A stretch of 9,529 nucleotides of DNA, taken from the NCBI GenBank assembly GCA_011523315.1, contig WTHE01000650.1, positions 1 to 9,529 on the forward strand, read 5' to 3'. The translations under genes were made by a program, and so were the position numbers. Every line of letters begins with the position of its first letter. Within the stretch, counting starts at the first letter, position 1. The notes beneath the pieces are model-generated. The model was not told the origin of the DNA. It did no database searches and worked only from the letters and a program-made list of their open reading frames with translations. The stretch is from Candidatus Binatota bacterium. Lineage in GTDB: Bacteria; Desulfobacterota; Binatia; Bin18. Positions 1 through 5,972 of the stretch are shown here, in pieces.

Positions 1-846
1 ATCCACGGCGTTCCCCCCGAAGACGTACACTTTCATGAGGTCGGGGCGGTTGACTCCATCGTCGATATTATTGGCACCGCCTTCTGTCTGCACACGCTGG
101 GCGTCGAGCGGGTGTACGTCTCGCCCCTGCCGCTGGGCAGCGGGGTGGTGGCGTCGCGACACGGTATCCTGCCCGTGCCCGGGCCGGCCACGCTGGAACT
201 CCTCAAGGGCTTCCCGGTGTGTGTGGCCGACGGCCAGAGTGAGCTGGTGACACCGACCGGGGCGGCAATTCTGGCTGCGGTCGCCCAACCCGGGAGCGTC
301 CCCGCCGTGCAGATTGAGGCCGTCGGCTATGGGGCGGGAGAGCGGGAGCTGAGCGACCGTCCGAATCTGCTGCGGGTGATCCTCGGCCACAGCCAAGAGC
401 CGCCCCGGACCGACCAACTCCTGGTCTTGGAAACAAATATCGACGATCTCAACCCCGAGTTCTATGAGCATGTCATGGAGCGTGCGCTCGAGGCTGGGGC
501 ACGCGACGTCTTTTTATGTCCGATTCACATGAAGAAGAATCGTCCCGGGGTTCTGGTCTGGGTGCTGTGTGAAGCGACGGATCGGGAACGCCTGAGCGGC
601 CTGCTGTTTGCCGAGACCTCAACCCTGGGCATTCGTGTCTATCCGGTCGAGCGCCTGGCCCTGCGACGTGAACACCGGGCGCTTGAGACACCCTACGGCA
701 GAGTCGGTATCAAGCTGGCCCATCAACCGGATGGGCGTATCCATGTCGCTCCCGAATATGAGGACTGTAAACGCTGCGCCCGCGAACAGCACGTGCCGCT
801 CAAAGTGGTGTATGAAGCCGCCTTACAGGCGGCGCGGGAGGGGTAG
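1..846 (+). CDS. larC: Nickel-pincer cofactor biosynthesis protein LarC (5'-truncated by window edge)
   Basis: LarC performs the CTP-dependent insertion of nickel into the pyridinium dithiocarboxylate precursor, giving the nickel-pincer nucleotide cofactor of lactate racemase and related enzymes. The reading frame is open from base 1 and ends at TAG 844-846, so 281 residues are visible. Compared with a usual length near 400, roughly the first 110-120 residues lie outside the window. Family signatures are HFHEVGAVDS (visible residues 10-19), the SPLPLGSG and PVPGPAT segments that follow, ETNIDD (144-149), and a C-terminal PEYEDC segment. The two halves, which are separate or frameshifted (LarC1/LarC2) in some lactobacilli, are continuous here. 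An internal GTG at 112 is not the real start. It converges on the peroxiredoxin gene. No larB or larE is visible, so partners must be upstream or elsewhere. Family assignment is confident from the motifs; the enzyme served by the cofactor is unknown. Confidence 0.93.
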   Translation: MHGVPPEDVHFHEVGAVDSIVDIIGTAFCLHTLGVERVYVSPLPLGSGVVASRHGILPVPGPATLELLKGFPVCVADGQSELVTPTGAAILAAVAQPGSVPAVQIEAVGYGAGERELSDRPNLLRVILGHSQEPPRTDQLLVLETNIDDLNPEFYEHVMERALEAGARDVFLCPIHMKKNRPGVLVWVLCEATDRERLSGLLFAETSTLGIRVYPVERLALRREHRALETPYGRVGIKLAHQPDGRIHVAPEYEDCKRCAREQHVPLKVVYEAALQAAREG

Positions 847-924
847 GGAGGAATCATCTGTCCAGAGTTCTTGCTCCCTCACCTCGTCCCCGTAGCCAAC
901 ATCGCTCTATGCCCTGCCAGGCTG

Positions 925-1374
925 CTATGAAATCAAATCGGCCAGGACTTCGGCCGGGTGCGAGCCGGCCTGCACGCTGGCGTAGACGCGCTCAACCTGT
1001 CCCGTCTCGTCAATCAGATAGCTGATCCGTTTGGCATAGCCGGCTGTGGCGTTCTCACACGCGCCGTAGGCCAGACCCAGTTCGCGTTCGGTATCGCATA
1101 ACAGCAGGAACGGAAAGCCGAACTTCTGGGCAAAGGCGGCGTTGTCGGCCACGCTGTCAAAGCTTACCCCCAGGACCTCGACGTTCTGCTCCTGAAACAT
1201 CGCGTACTGGTCGCGGAACCCGCGACCCTCGATGGTTCACCCGGGTGTGGCGGCCTTGGGATAGAACCACAACAAGACCTTTTTGCCATGCAGGCTGGCC
1301 AGGCTGAGTTCCTCGCCGCGGTGGGTCGGGACGCTAAAACCTGGAGCGGTGTCGCCGGGCTGTAACAGGGGCAT
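925..1374 (-). CDS. bcp: Bcp/PrxQ-family peroxiredoxin, probable selenoprotein with Sec at the peroxidatic position (in-frame TGA, codon 46)
   Basis: This is a cytoplasmic thiol (here selenol) peroxidase that reduces H2O2 and organic hydroperoxides. Reading from ATG 1372-1374, just behind a strong AAAGGAGG site, gives 149 codons ending at TAG 925-927, a normal length for the family. The N-terminal part reads PGDTAPGF (6-13) and WFYPKAATPG (36-45), then TGA (1237-1239, codon 46), then TIEGRGFRD (47-55). The family motif is YPKA.TPGCT, so the TGA sits precisely where the catalytic cysteine belongs. The rest is intact: VLGVSFD (67-73), FPFLLLCD (87-94) and SYLIDETGQ (118-126). A SECIS-like hairpin follows the TGA. 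The usual resolving cysteine five residues on is Arg51; Cys93 and Cys106 are the only other cysteines. It lies 48 bases downstream of ppiD on the same strand, so probably co-transcribed. The alternatives are a nonsense mutation or a sequencing error, but there is no other lesion. An automatic call would keep only codons 59-149 (925-1200). Confidence 0.87.
1209..1227 (-). promoter_or_regulatory. Candidate bacterial SECIS stem-loop for selenocysteine insertion
   Basis: Within the bcp mRNA, a perfect 8-bp stem GGUCGCGG/CCGCGACC closes a GUU loop; counted as a 7-bp stem, the loop is GGUUC. Nine bases separate the UGA (1237-1239) from the stem, and the apical loop begins 16-17 bases after the UGA. 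Bacterial SECIS elements bound by SelB are short hairpins inside the coding sequence just after the UGA, with a G among the first loop bases. This structure matches that pattern. The stem encodes Gly50 to Asp55 of the conserved GxGFRD stretch, so part of the sequence is also fixed by protein coding. Function is inferred, not shown. Confidence 0.78.
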
Positions 1375-1380
1375 GGGAGA

Positions 1381-1388
1381 CCTCCTTT
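1381..1388 (-). promoter_or_regulatory. Strong ribosome binding site deciding the full-length start of bcp
   Basis: On the minus strand, AAAGGAGG lies six bases before the ATG at 1374. The strength and spacing of this site favour translation from 1374 through the TGA at codon 46. No comparably strong site precedes the internal ATG at 1200. This supports selenocysteine readthrough rather than a short downstream gene. Confidence 0.8.
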
Positions 1389-1422
1389 GGCAGAGCGGAA
1401 CGGGAAATCACTCGGAGTTTGT

Positions 1423-3342
1423 CTATGAGGAGAGGCGGAGCAGGGCCGCCTGGTTCGTCTCGATGGTGGCGTGTTTTTTCAGATGGCGCAGAAAAGCCTG
1501 ACCTGCCTCGACCCGCTTACGGTCGGTGAGTTCTTGACGCAGGCTGTCTTTTTCTTGCTCGAACTCCGCCGCACTGGCAGGGTGGTGTTCGACGAGCTGG
1601 GCCACAAACGCATTGCCGCCCCACACGTACACGGCGGGCACGATCGGCTTTTCCTCGGTCAGCCGAAAGGCTGCTTTTTTCAGGGCCGGGAGGCTGCCGA
1701 TCTTGGGAATATACGTCCCCTGACGGCTGAATTCTCCGGTCTCTTCTATTTCCAGGTCCTCTTCTTCGGCCAGCGGGTCCAGGGACTTGTCCTGGGTGGC
1801 CCGGGCCACCCAGTCCTCGGCCTTGTGTCTGGCCAGGGCTTCGGCCTGTTCGGCCTTGTAGCGGCCCTCGACCTCGTCTCGCACCTCGCCAAAGTCTGAA
1901 ATTTGTGACGGCCGCCGCTCGTGGGGCAGGACGAGATAGCTCGTTTCGCCTACCTCGACGGGTGCGCTGAGTTGGTCGAGTCCGGTGCTGAAGGCGGCTT
2001 GCAGGAGCTGGGGCTGACGGCCCAGGTCGGGCAGCGTCTCGTCACGGCTGACCAACGGGCTGCCGACCACCTCCAGCCCACGGGCTTCGGCCAGCTCGGT
2101 CAGCGTAGCGCGTGTTCCAAACTGCTGGTGATCTTCCTGAGCGGCTTGCCGGGCGCGCTCCTGAGCGCGCTGCCTGGTGAGTTCCTCCGCAATCTCCTCG
2201 CGCACTTCGTCGAGCGGGCGCGGTTGGGCGGGCTGTCTGTCCTCCAGCCGGATCAGGTGGAGACCAAACTGGGTTTCGACCGGCTCGCTGACCTCACCAA
2301 CTGAGAGTTCAAACGCCGCGTCCTCAAACGGTTTGACCATCGCACCACGGCTGAAGAAGCCCAGGTCGCCGCCCTTGGCGCCGGTAGCCGTATCCTCGGA
2401 GTGCTCCTGAGCCAGGGTGGCGAAGTCCGCGCCATCGAGGATCTGTTCCAACAGCGCGGCGGCCGCTATCCGGGCCACGTCCTTGTCTGCTTCGCTCGCG
2501 TCTGGCTCAAGGCGTAACAAGATATGCCGTGCTCTGATCCGCTCCGGCGTGGTGAAGCGGCTGTCCCTGTCCCGCTGATACACGGCCTCGATATCTTGAT
2601 CCGACACCGCGTCGTCCGGCGCAAAGTGCTCGGCCGGGTACGCGACATACGAAAAGCGCACTCGCTCCGGTTGGCGAAAAGACTCTCTATGCGTTTCGTA
2701 ATACGTCTGGAGGGCATCCGCCTCGACCGCCACCTCGTCAAGCAGCGTGGCCGAGGCGATTTTGACGAACCGCAGATTGACCGTGTCCTGGCGCGAGGCG
2801 AAGACGTCCCGCAGTTCGCTGTCCGAGACCTCGACCGTACCAAGAATAAAGTCCCGGAACTTTGCGGTCAGCAGCTGGGTCCGCTGGTCGTCTTCAAACT
2901 CGCGGGGGGTCATGCGAAACGAGCGCAACACTCGTCGGTAGCGCTCAGGGCTGAACGAGCCGTAAGCCTGAAAGGCCGGCAGCTCGGTAATCGAGGCGCG
3001 GACCTCGTCGTCGCTGACCGTCATCCCGACCCGACGCGCCTCGGCCGCCATGAGTCGCATGTCAATCAGCTGCTCGAGGGTCTGGTCTTTGAGGTTCAGG
3101 GTCTGGATCAACTCCGGGTTCCAGTTCTCTTTATAGATATTGCGGTAGGTGGCTTGGACATTTTCGTAGGCGCGCTGAAAGTCTCGGGCCGATATTGGGC
3201 GATCATCGACTGTGGCGACCGCGTCAATGGCCTGCCCCTCATTCTGGCCTCCGACTCCCCAAAAGATGAAAACGAGGGCAATGATCCCAAACAGGATTTT
3301 AACCCCGATCGAACGGGTTCGGCGTCGCATGAAATCCAGCAT
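1423..3342 (-). CDS. ppiD: Membrane-anchored periplasmic peptidyl-prolyl isomerase/foldase PpiD (SurA N-terminal plus parvulin domains)
   Basis: PpiD-type foldase: an inner-membrane-anchored periplasmic chaperone that helps newly exported proteins fold near the Sec translocon. The 639-residue protein starts with a basic stretch (MRRRTR, 5-10) and one membrane helix at about 15-31 ending in FWGVGG, the classic PpiD opening. A SurA-like chaperone region follows at about 36-190. A parvulin rotamase domain spans about 268-370, with RARHILLRL (270-278), GGDLGFFSRG (324-333), FE.AAFEL, and QFGLHLIRLED (358-368). The remainder is a charged, helix-rich C-terminal region as in PpiD. E. coli PpiD is about 620 residues, so the length fits. 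AAAGGAG (3353-3359) precedes the ATG with about ten bases spacing. It is divergent from mreB and lies upstream of bcp in a likely operon. The parvulin domain is often weakly active or inactive in this family, so chaperone function may dominate. Confidence 0.93.
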   Translation of the reverse strand: MLDFMRRRTRSIGVKILFGIIALVFIFWGVGGQNEGQAIDAVATVDDRPISARDFQRAYENVQATYRNIYKENWNPELIQTLNLKDQTLEQLIDMRLMAAEARRVGMTVSDDEVRASITELPAFQAYGSFSPERYRRVLRSFRMTPREFEDDQRTQLLTAKFRDFILGTVEVSDSELRDVFASRQDTVNLRFVKIASATLLDEVAVEADALQTYYETHRESFRQPERVRFSYVAYPAEHFAPDDAVSDQDIEAVYQRDRDSRFTTPERIRARHILLRLEPDASEADKDVARIAAAALLEQILDGADFATLAQEHSEDTATGAKGGDLGFFSRGAMVKPFEDAAFELSVGEVSEPVETQFGLHLIRLEDRQPAQPRPLDEVREEIAEELTRQRAQERARQAAQEDHQQFGTRATLTELAEARGLEVVGSPLVSRDETLPDLGRQPQLLQAAFSTGLDQLSAPVEVGETSYLVLPHERRPSQISDFGEVRDEVEGRYKAEQAEALARHKAEDWVARATQDKSLDPLAEEEDLEIEETGEFSRQGTYIPKIGSLPALKKAAFRLTEEKPIVPAVYVWGGNAFVAQLVEHHPASAAEFEQEKDSLRQELTDRKRVEAGQAFLRHLKKHATIETNQAALLRLSS

Positions 3343-3352
3343 TCCCGTTTGT

Positions 3353-3359
3353 CTCCTTT
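3353..3359 (-). promoter_or_regulatory. Ribosome binding site of ppiD
   Basis: AAAGGAG on the minus strand lies ten bases before the ATG at 3342. It supports that start, which also places the membrane anchor at the expected distance from the N-terminus. Confidence 0.6.
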
Positions 3360-3376
3360 GTGTCCTGGATATTCTA

Positions 3377-3404
3377 CATATAATACGACGTTATGATTTG
3401 TCTA
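3377..3404 (-). promoter_or_regulatory. Candidate promoter for ppiD-bcp
   Basis: On the minus strand, TAGACA (3404-3399, five of six to TTGACA) lies 16 bases from TATATG (3382-3377, four of six to TATAAT). Transcription would begin near 3370, giving a leader of about 28 bases that contains the AAAGGAG site. It sits in the AT-rich part of the divergent region. It rests on consensus matching only. The opposite strand of the same bases contains a perfect TATAAT (3379-3384). Confidence 0.33.
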
Positions 3405-3483
3405 TGCGCAGCCGAGCGTATCGGTCTGACAAGCCGGGCTCTGAAAAGACTTCTTGCAGAAAAAAGCCTTATGTGAGGCGGAC

Positions 3484-3510
3484 TTGCTCTCACCAAGCAA
3501 TTTTGATAAT
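3484..3510 (+). promoter_or_regulatory. Candidate promoter for the mreBCD-mrdA-rodA operon
   Basis: TTGCTC (3484-3489, three of six to TTGACA) is followed after 15 bases by GATAAT (3505-3510, five of six to TATAAT). Transcription would begin near 3517, giving a leader of about 50 bases that opens almost directly into the 3520-3547 hairpin. The -35 is weak and the spacer short, so this is tentative. A perfect TATAAT at 3379-3384 is the alternative, but it lacks a good -35 and would give a leader of about 175 bases. Confidence 0.3.
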
Positions 3511-3519
3511 ACTCTGCAT

Positions 3520-3547
3520 GTGGACTTCCCGCTCTATGGAAGTCCAC
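3520..3547 (+). repeat. Perfect 10-bp inverted repeat (hairpin) in the mreB leader
   Basis: GTGGACTTCC (3520-3529) and GGAAGTCCAC (3538-3547) are perfect complements around an eight-base spacer, CGCTCTAT. The repeat ends seven bases before the AAGGA ribosome site of mreB. No T-run follows on either strand, so it does not look like an intrinsic terminator. It could be an operator for a dimeric repressor, an mRNA 5'-end stabilising hairpin, or a translational control element. No regulator can be named from the sequence. Confidence 0.6.
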
Positions 3548-3566
3548 CGTACTAAGGAAATAAAAC

Positions 3567-4595
3567 ATGGTTCTTAATTCCTTATGGGGGTGGCTGTCCG
3601 ACGACTTGGCGATTGACCTGGGAACGGCAAATACCCTGATCTACGTCAGGGGACAGGGGATCGTGTGTAATGAGTCTTCGGTCGTTGCCGTACAAAAAGA
3701 CTCCCGTGGCTCTCGTCGGGTTCTCGCTGTCGGCCTTGAGGCCAAAAAGATGTTGGGCCGTACCCCGGGCCACATCGTTGCCATTCGACCGCTTAAGGAC
3801 GGTGTGATCGCCGATTTTGAGACAACCGAGGCGATGCTCCGCTATTTTATTCAGAAGGTCCATAATCGACCCTGGGTGCGGCCCCGCATTGTCATCTGTG
3901 TGCCCAACGGTATCACCGAGGTCGAGAAACGGGCGGTCAAGGAGTCAGCCGAATCGGCCGGGGCGCGCGAGGTCTATCTGATGGAAGAGCCCATGGCCGC
4001 GGCGATTGGGGCGGGCTTGCCGGTGTCGGAGCCGGTTGGGAATATGATTGTGGATATCGGGGGAGGGACTACCGAGGTGGCGGTCATTGCCCTGGCCGGA
4101 GTGGTCTTCTCAAGATCGGTACGGGTTGGTGGCGACAAAATGGATGAGGCGATCAGCCAGTACATCAAGCGCAAGTATAATGTCCTGATTGGTGAGCGGA
4201 CCTCGGAGTTGATCAAGATTACGATCGGTTCGGCCTATCCGAGCGACGAGATTCAGACCATGGAGATCAAGGGCCGGGATATGGTGGCCGGTATCCCCAA
4301 ATCGGTTGAGTTGTCTGACGAGGAGATTCGGGACTGTCTGTTGGATCCGATCAACCAAATTGTCGAAGCCGTCCGAGTGGCGCTCGAGCGAACTCCGCCC
4401 GAGTTGGCCTCGGATATTGTGGAGAAAGGGATTATCTTGGCTGGCGGAGGGGCTTTGCTACGGAACCTCGACATCCTGCTGCGTGAGGAAACCGGTTTGC
4501 CCGTTGCGTTGGCTGATGATCCGTTAACTGCGGTGGTGAAGGGGGCGGGGAAGGCTCTGGATGAATTATCTCTGCTACGCGAGGTTGCTATCTAA
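3567..4595 (+). CDS. mreB: Rod shape-determining actin homologue MreB
   Basis: MreB is a bacterial actin that polymerises into membrane-bound filaments under the inner membrane and orients the elongation machinery. The 342-residue product has the family's usual length. It carries the phosphate-1 loop AIDLGTANT (15-23), the IVICVPNGITEVEKRA segment (108-123), MEEPMAAAIGAGLPV (139-153), the phosphate-2 loop DIGGGTTE (163-170), and the adenosine motif LAGGGALLRN (291-300). The N-terminal NSLWGWLS segment is amphipathic, as expected for a membrane-inserting helix. AAGGA (3554-3558) precedes the ATG with eight bases spacing. It is the first gene of a five-gene elongasome operon and diverges from ppiD. 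Expression may be influenced by the leader hairpin at 3520-3547. Identification is essentially certain. Confidence 0.98.
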   Translation: MVLNSLWGWLSDDLAIDLGTANTLIYVRGQGIVCNESSVVAVQKDSRGSRRVLAVGLEAKKMLGRTPGHIVAIRPLKDGVIADFETTEAMLRYFIQKVHNRPWVRPRIVICVPNGITEVEKRAVKESAESAGAREVYLMEEPMAAAIGAGLPVSEPVGNMIVDIGGGTTEVAVIALAGVVFSRSVRVGGDKMDEAISQYIKRKYNVLIGERTSELIKITIGSAYPSDEIQTMEIKGRDMVAGIPKSVELSDEEIRDCLLDPINQIVEAVRVALERTPPELASDIVEKGIILAGGGALLRNLDILLREETGLPVALADDPLTAVVKGAGKALDELSLLREVAI

Positions 4596-4642
4596 TCAAT
4601 GCCAGAGCTAGACACAGAACCCGGTCTACTGAGGGACTCGCT

Positions 4643-5476
4643 ATGTATGCTTGGCTCCGTCAGCACAAGGTCGTTCTGTCGTGTGGATTCTTTTTAGTCA
4701 TCTCTACAGGGTTAGCCGTACTGAATGCCCGGGCTCCGTCCCGGCCAGATCCGGCCGGTGCGCTCTTGCTCGAAGCAATGCTTCCGCTCCAGCTTGGCGC
4801 GACAGTGGTCGGCCGGGGTGTTGAGCAGGTCTGGGATCAGTATTTCGATCTCCGCTCCGTCCGTCGGGAGAACGATACGCTCCGGCAACAGGTGGGGGCG
4901 CTCGAACAGCGGGTTCAGCAGCTGGTCGAAATGGACTTGGCCAACCAGCGTCTCCAGCGTCTGCTCGACCTCCAGGCTCACATCGAGGCCCCAACGGTTG
5001 CGGCGCGGATCGTCGGCCGGAGCCCCGGGCTGTGGGCCGACCGTCTTGTCCTTGATAAAGGCACCCAAAATGGTATGAGGAAGGACTCGGCGGTGCTGAT
5101 GCCCGCCGGGGTAGTGGGGCGCATCGTCTTTACTACCGCCCATACCGCACGGGTTATGCTGGCCTCTGATCCGAGCAGCGGGATTGACGCCTTCGTGCAG
5201 CGGACACGCGAGCGAGGTATCGTCGTCGGGACTGGGAATGGGCGGGCAAGACTCAAATATGTGCCGAAGGGAGCCAATGTAAGAGTCGGTGATGTGTTGC
5301 TGGCCTCTGGTCAGGAGGGCATATTTCCCAAAGGTCATCCCCTCGGCAGTGTCTTCCGGATTGGGACGATGGGTGGAGAGATGTTTGAAGATGTGGAGGT
5401 CCGGCTGAATGTCGAATTCGCCAAGCTGGAAGAGGTTCTGGTCACCACCGGCGGTCCTCAATACGCCCAGCAGTGA
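4643..5476 (+). CDS. mreC: Rod shape-determining protein MreC
   Basis: MreC is a bitopic inner-membrane scaffold whose periplasmic domain binds and activates PBP2 within the elongasome. The 277-residue protein has a short cytoplasmic start, one membrane helix at about 10-28, and a coiled coil at about 71-112 (RRENDTLRQQV and following). The beta-rich MreC core runs from about 118 to 268, with WADRLVLDKG (131-140), GVVGR (156-160), SSGIDAFV (178-185) and KGHPLGSVFRIG (230-241). Length and layout match the family. GAGGGA (4631-4636) sits six bases before the ATG. It starts 47 bases after mreB, and its 3' end overlaps mreD by 68 bases. Confidence 0.96.
   Translation: MYAWLRQHKVVLSCGFFLVISTGLAVLNARAPSRPDPAGALLLEAMLPLQLGATVVGRGVEQVWDQYFDLRSVRRENDTLRQQVGALEQRVQQLVEMDLANQRLQRLLDLQAHIEAPTVAARIVGRSPGLWADRLVLDKGTQNGMRKDSAVLMPAGVVGRIVFTTAHTARVMLASDPSSGIDAFVQRTRERGIVVGTGNGRARLKYVPKGANVRVGDVLLASGQEGIFPKGHPLGSVFRIGTMGGEMFEDVEVRLNVEFAKLEEVLVTTGGPQYAQQ
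5395..5399 (+). promoter_or_regulatory. Ribosome binding site inside mreC that decides the mreD start
   Basis: GGAGG lies nine bases before the ATG at 5409, within the coding sequence of mreC. No ATG, GTG or TTG occurs in the mreD frame between 5409 and 5508. A start at 5508 or 5511 would cut into the first membrane helix. The site therefore favours the overlapping start at 5409. Confidence 0.65.
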
Positions 5477-5966
5477 AGCTCGGCTTCCCACCCGCCCTCT
5501 TGGGATTTTGGTGCTGACTGGTTTGGGCATTGTGGTATTGCAGACCAGTGTTTTTCCTCGCCTGCTGTTCGCCCCTGATTTGCTCTTAATTCTGTGCGTC
5601 TATATCGGCATTTCCTATCCTTCGGTCGGCGGCGCGGCCGTCGTCTTCTTCCTGGGCTATCTGTTCGACTGCGGTTCGGGCACGCTGGGGGGAGATCACG
5701 CCTGTGCCCTGAGCGTGGTGTTTGCGGCTGTTGCCCTCCTCTCTCGGCGTCTGTGGCTGAATAATCCCGTGTCTGTGTTGGGTCTGGTTGCCGTGGCGGT
5801 TGGTTTGAAAACCCTCACGCTGTTTGGCCTCAGCCGGCTGGGACAGGTCGCCTCCGAAACACCGAGGCTGGTGCTCGGCTCTGTGATGTGGGATATGGCA
5901 CTGGCCATGCTGCTGACCCCGCTTGTTTTTACCCTGTTGTACCACAGCCAGGTACCCGACAGGTAA
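5409..5966 (+). CDS. mreD: Rod shape-determining protein MreD
   Basis: MreD is a small polytopic inner-membrane protein of the elongasome that partners MreC and affects activation of PBP2/RodA. The 185-residue product has a hydrophilic N-terminus (1-28) and then about six hydrophobic segments near 31-46, 54-70, 74-87, 98-112, 121-140 and 154-178. The PRLLFAPDLLLILCVYIG region (50-67) and GYLFDCGSG (83-91) resemble the conserved LLF.PDLLL and G...D..SG parts of MreD. The assignment rests on these, on membrane topology, and on position between mreC and mrdA. The 5409 start is chosen for its GGAGG site and lack of alternatives. It makes the protein about 20 residues longer than typical at the N-terminus and overlaps mreC by 68 bases. 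The stop is six bases before mrdA, so translation is probably coupled. Confidence 0.9.
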   Translation: MSNSPSWKRFWSPPAVLNTPSSEARLPTRPLGILVLTGLGIVVLQTSVFPRLLFAPDLLLILCVYIGISYPSVGGAAVVFFLGYLFDCGSGTLGGDHACALSVVFAAVALLSRRLWLNNPVSVLGLVAVAVGLKTLTLFGLSRLGQVASETPRLVLGSVMWDMALAMLLTPLVFTLLYHSQVPDR

Positions 5967-5972
5967 AGCGCG

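Noticed and set aside
1..846. A split or frameshifted larC (separate LarC1 and LarC2).
   Set aside because: The frame is continuous from base 1 through the C-terminal motifs to a single stop at 844-846.
845..879. A possible terminator between larC and bcp: AGGGAG (845-850) paired with CTCCCT (874-879).
   Set aside because: Six pairs around a 23-base loop with no T-run is too weak to call.
925..1200. A separate 91-residue peroxiredoxin-like gene starting at the internal ATG 1200, or a bcp pseudogene.
   Set aside because: The conserved N-terminal half continues in the same frame up to 1374 behind a strong ribosome site. The only interruption is a TGA exactly at the catalytic Cys codon, followed by a SECIS-like hairpin.
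3379..3384. A perfect plus-strand TATAAT as the main mreB promoter.
   Set aside because: No acceptable -35 lies 16-18 bases upstream, and the leader would be about 175 bases long. Kept only as an alternative.
2524..3396. A 290-codon plus-strand open frame, and another at 1471-1899, opposite ppiD.
   Set aside because: Both are antisense to the clearly recognisable PpiD coding sequence, and their translations show no recognisable domain. GC-rich codon use produces such shadows.
4712..5530. A 272-codon minus-strand open frame opposite mreC.
   Set aside because: It is antisense to a confident mreC, has no recognisable protein features, and runs across the mreC-mreD junction.
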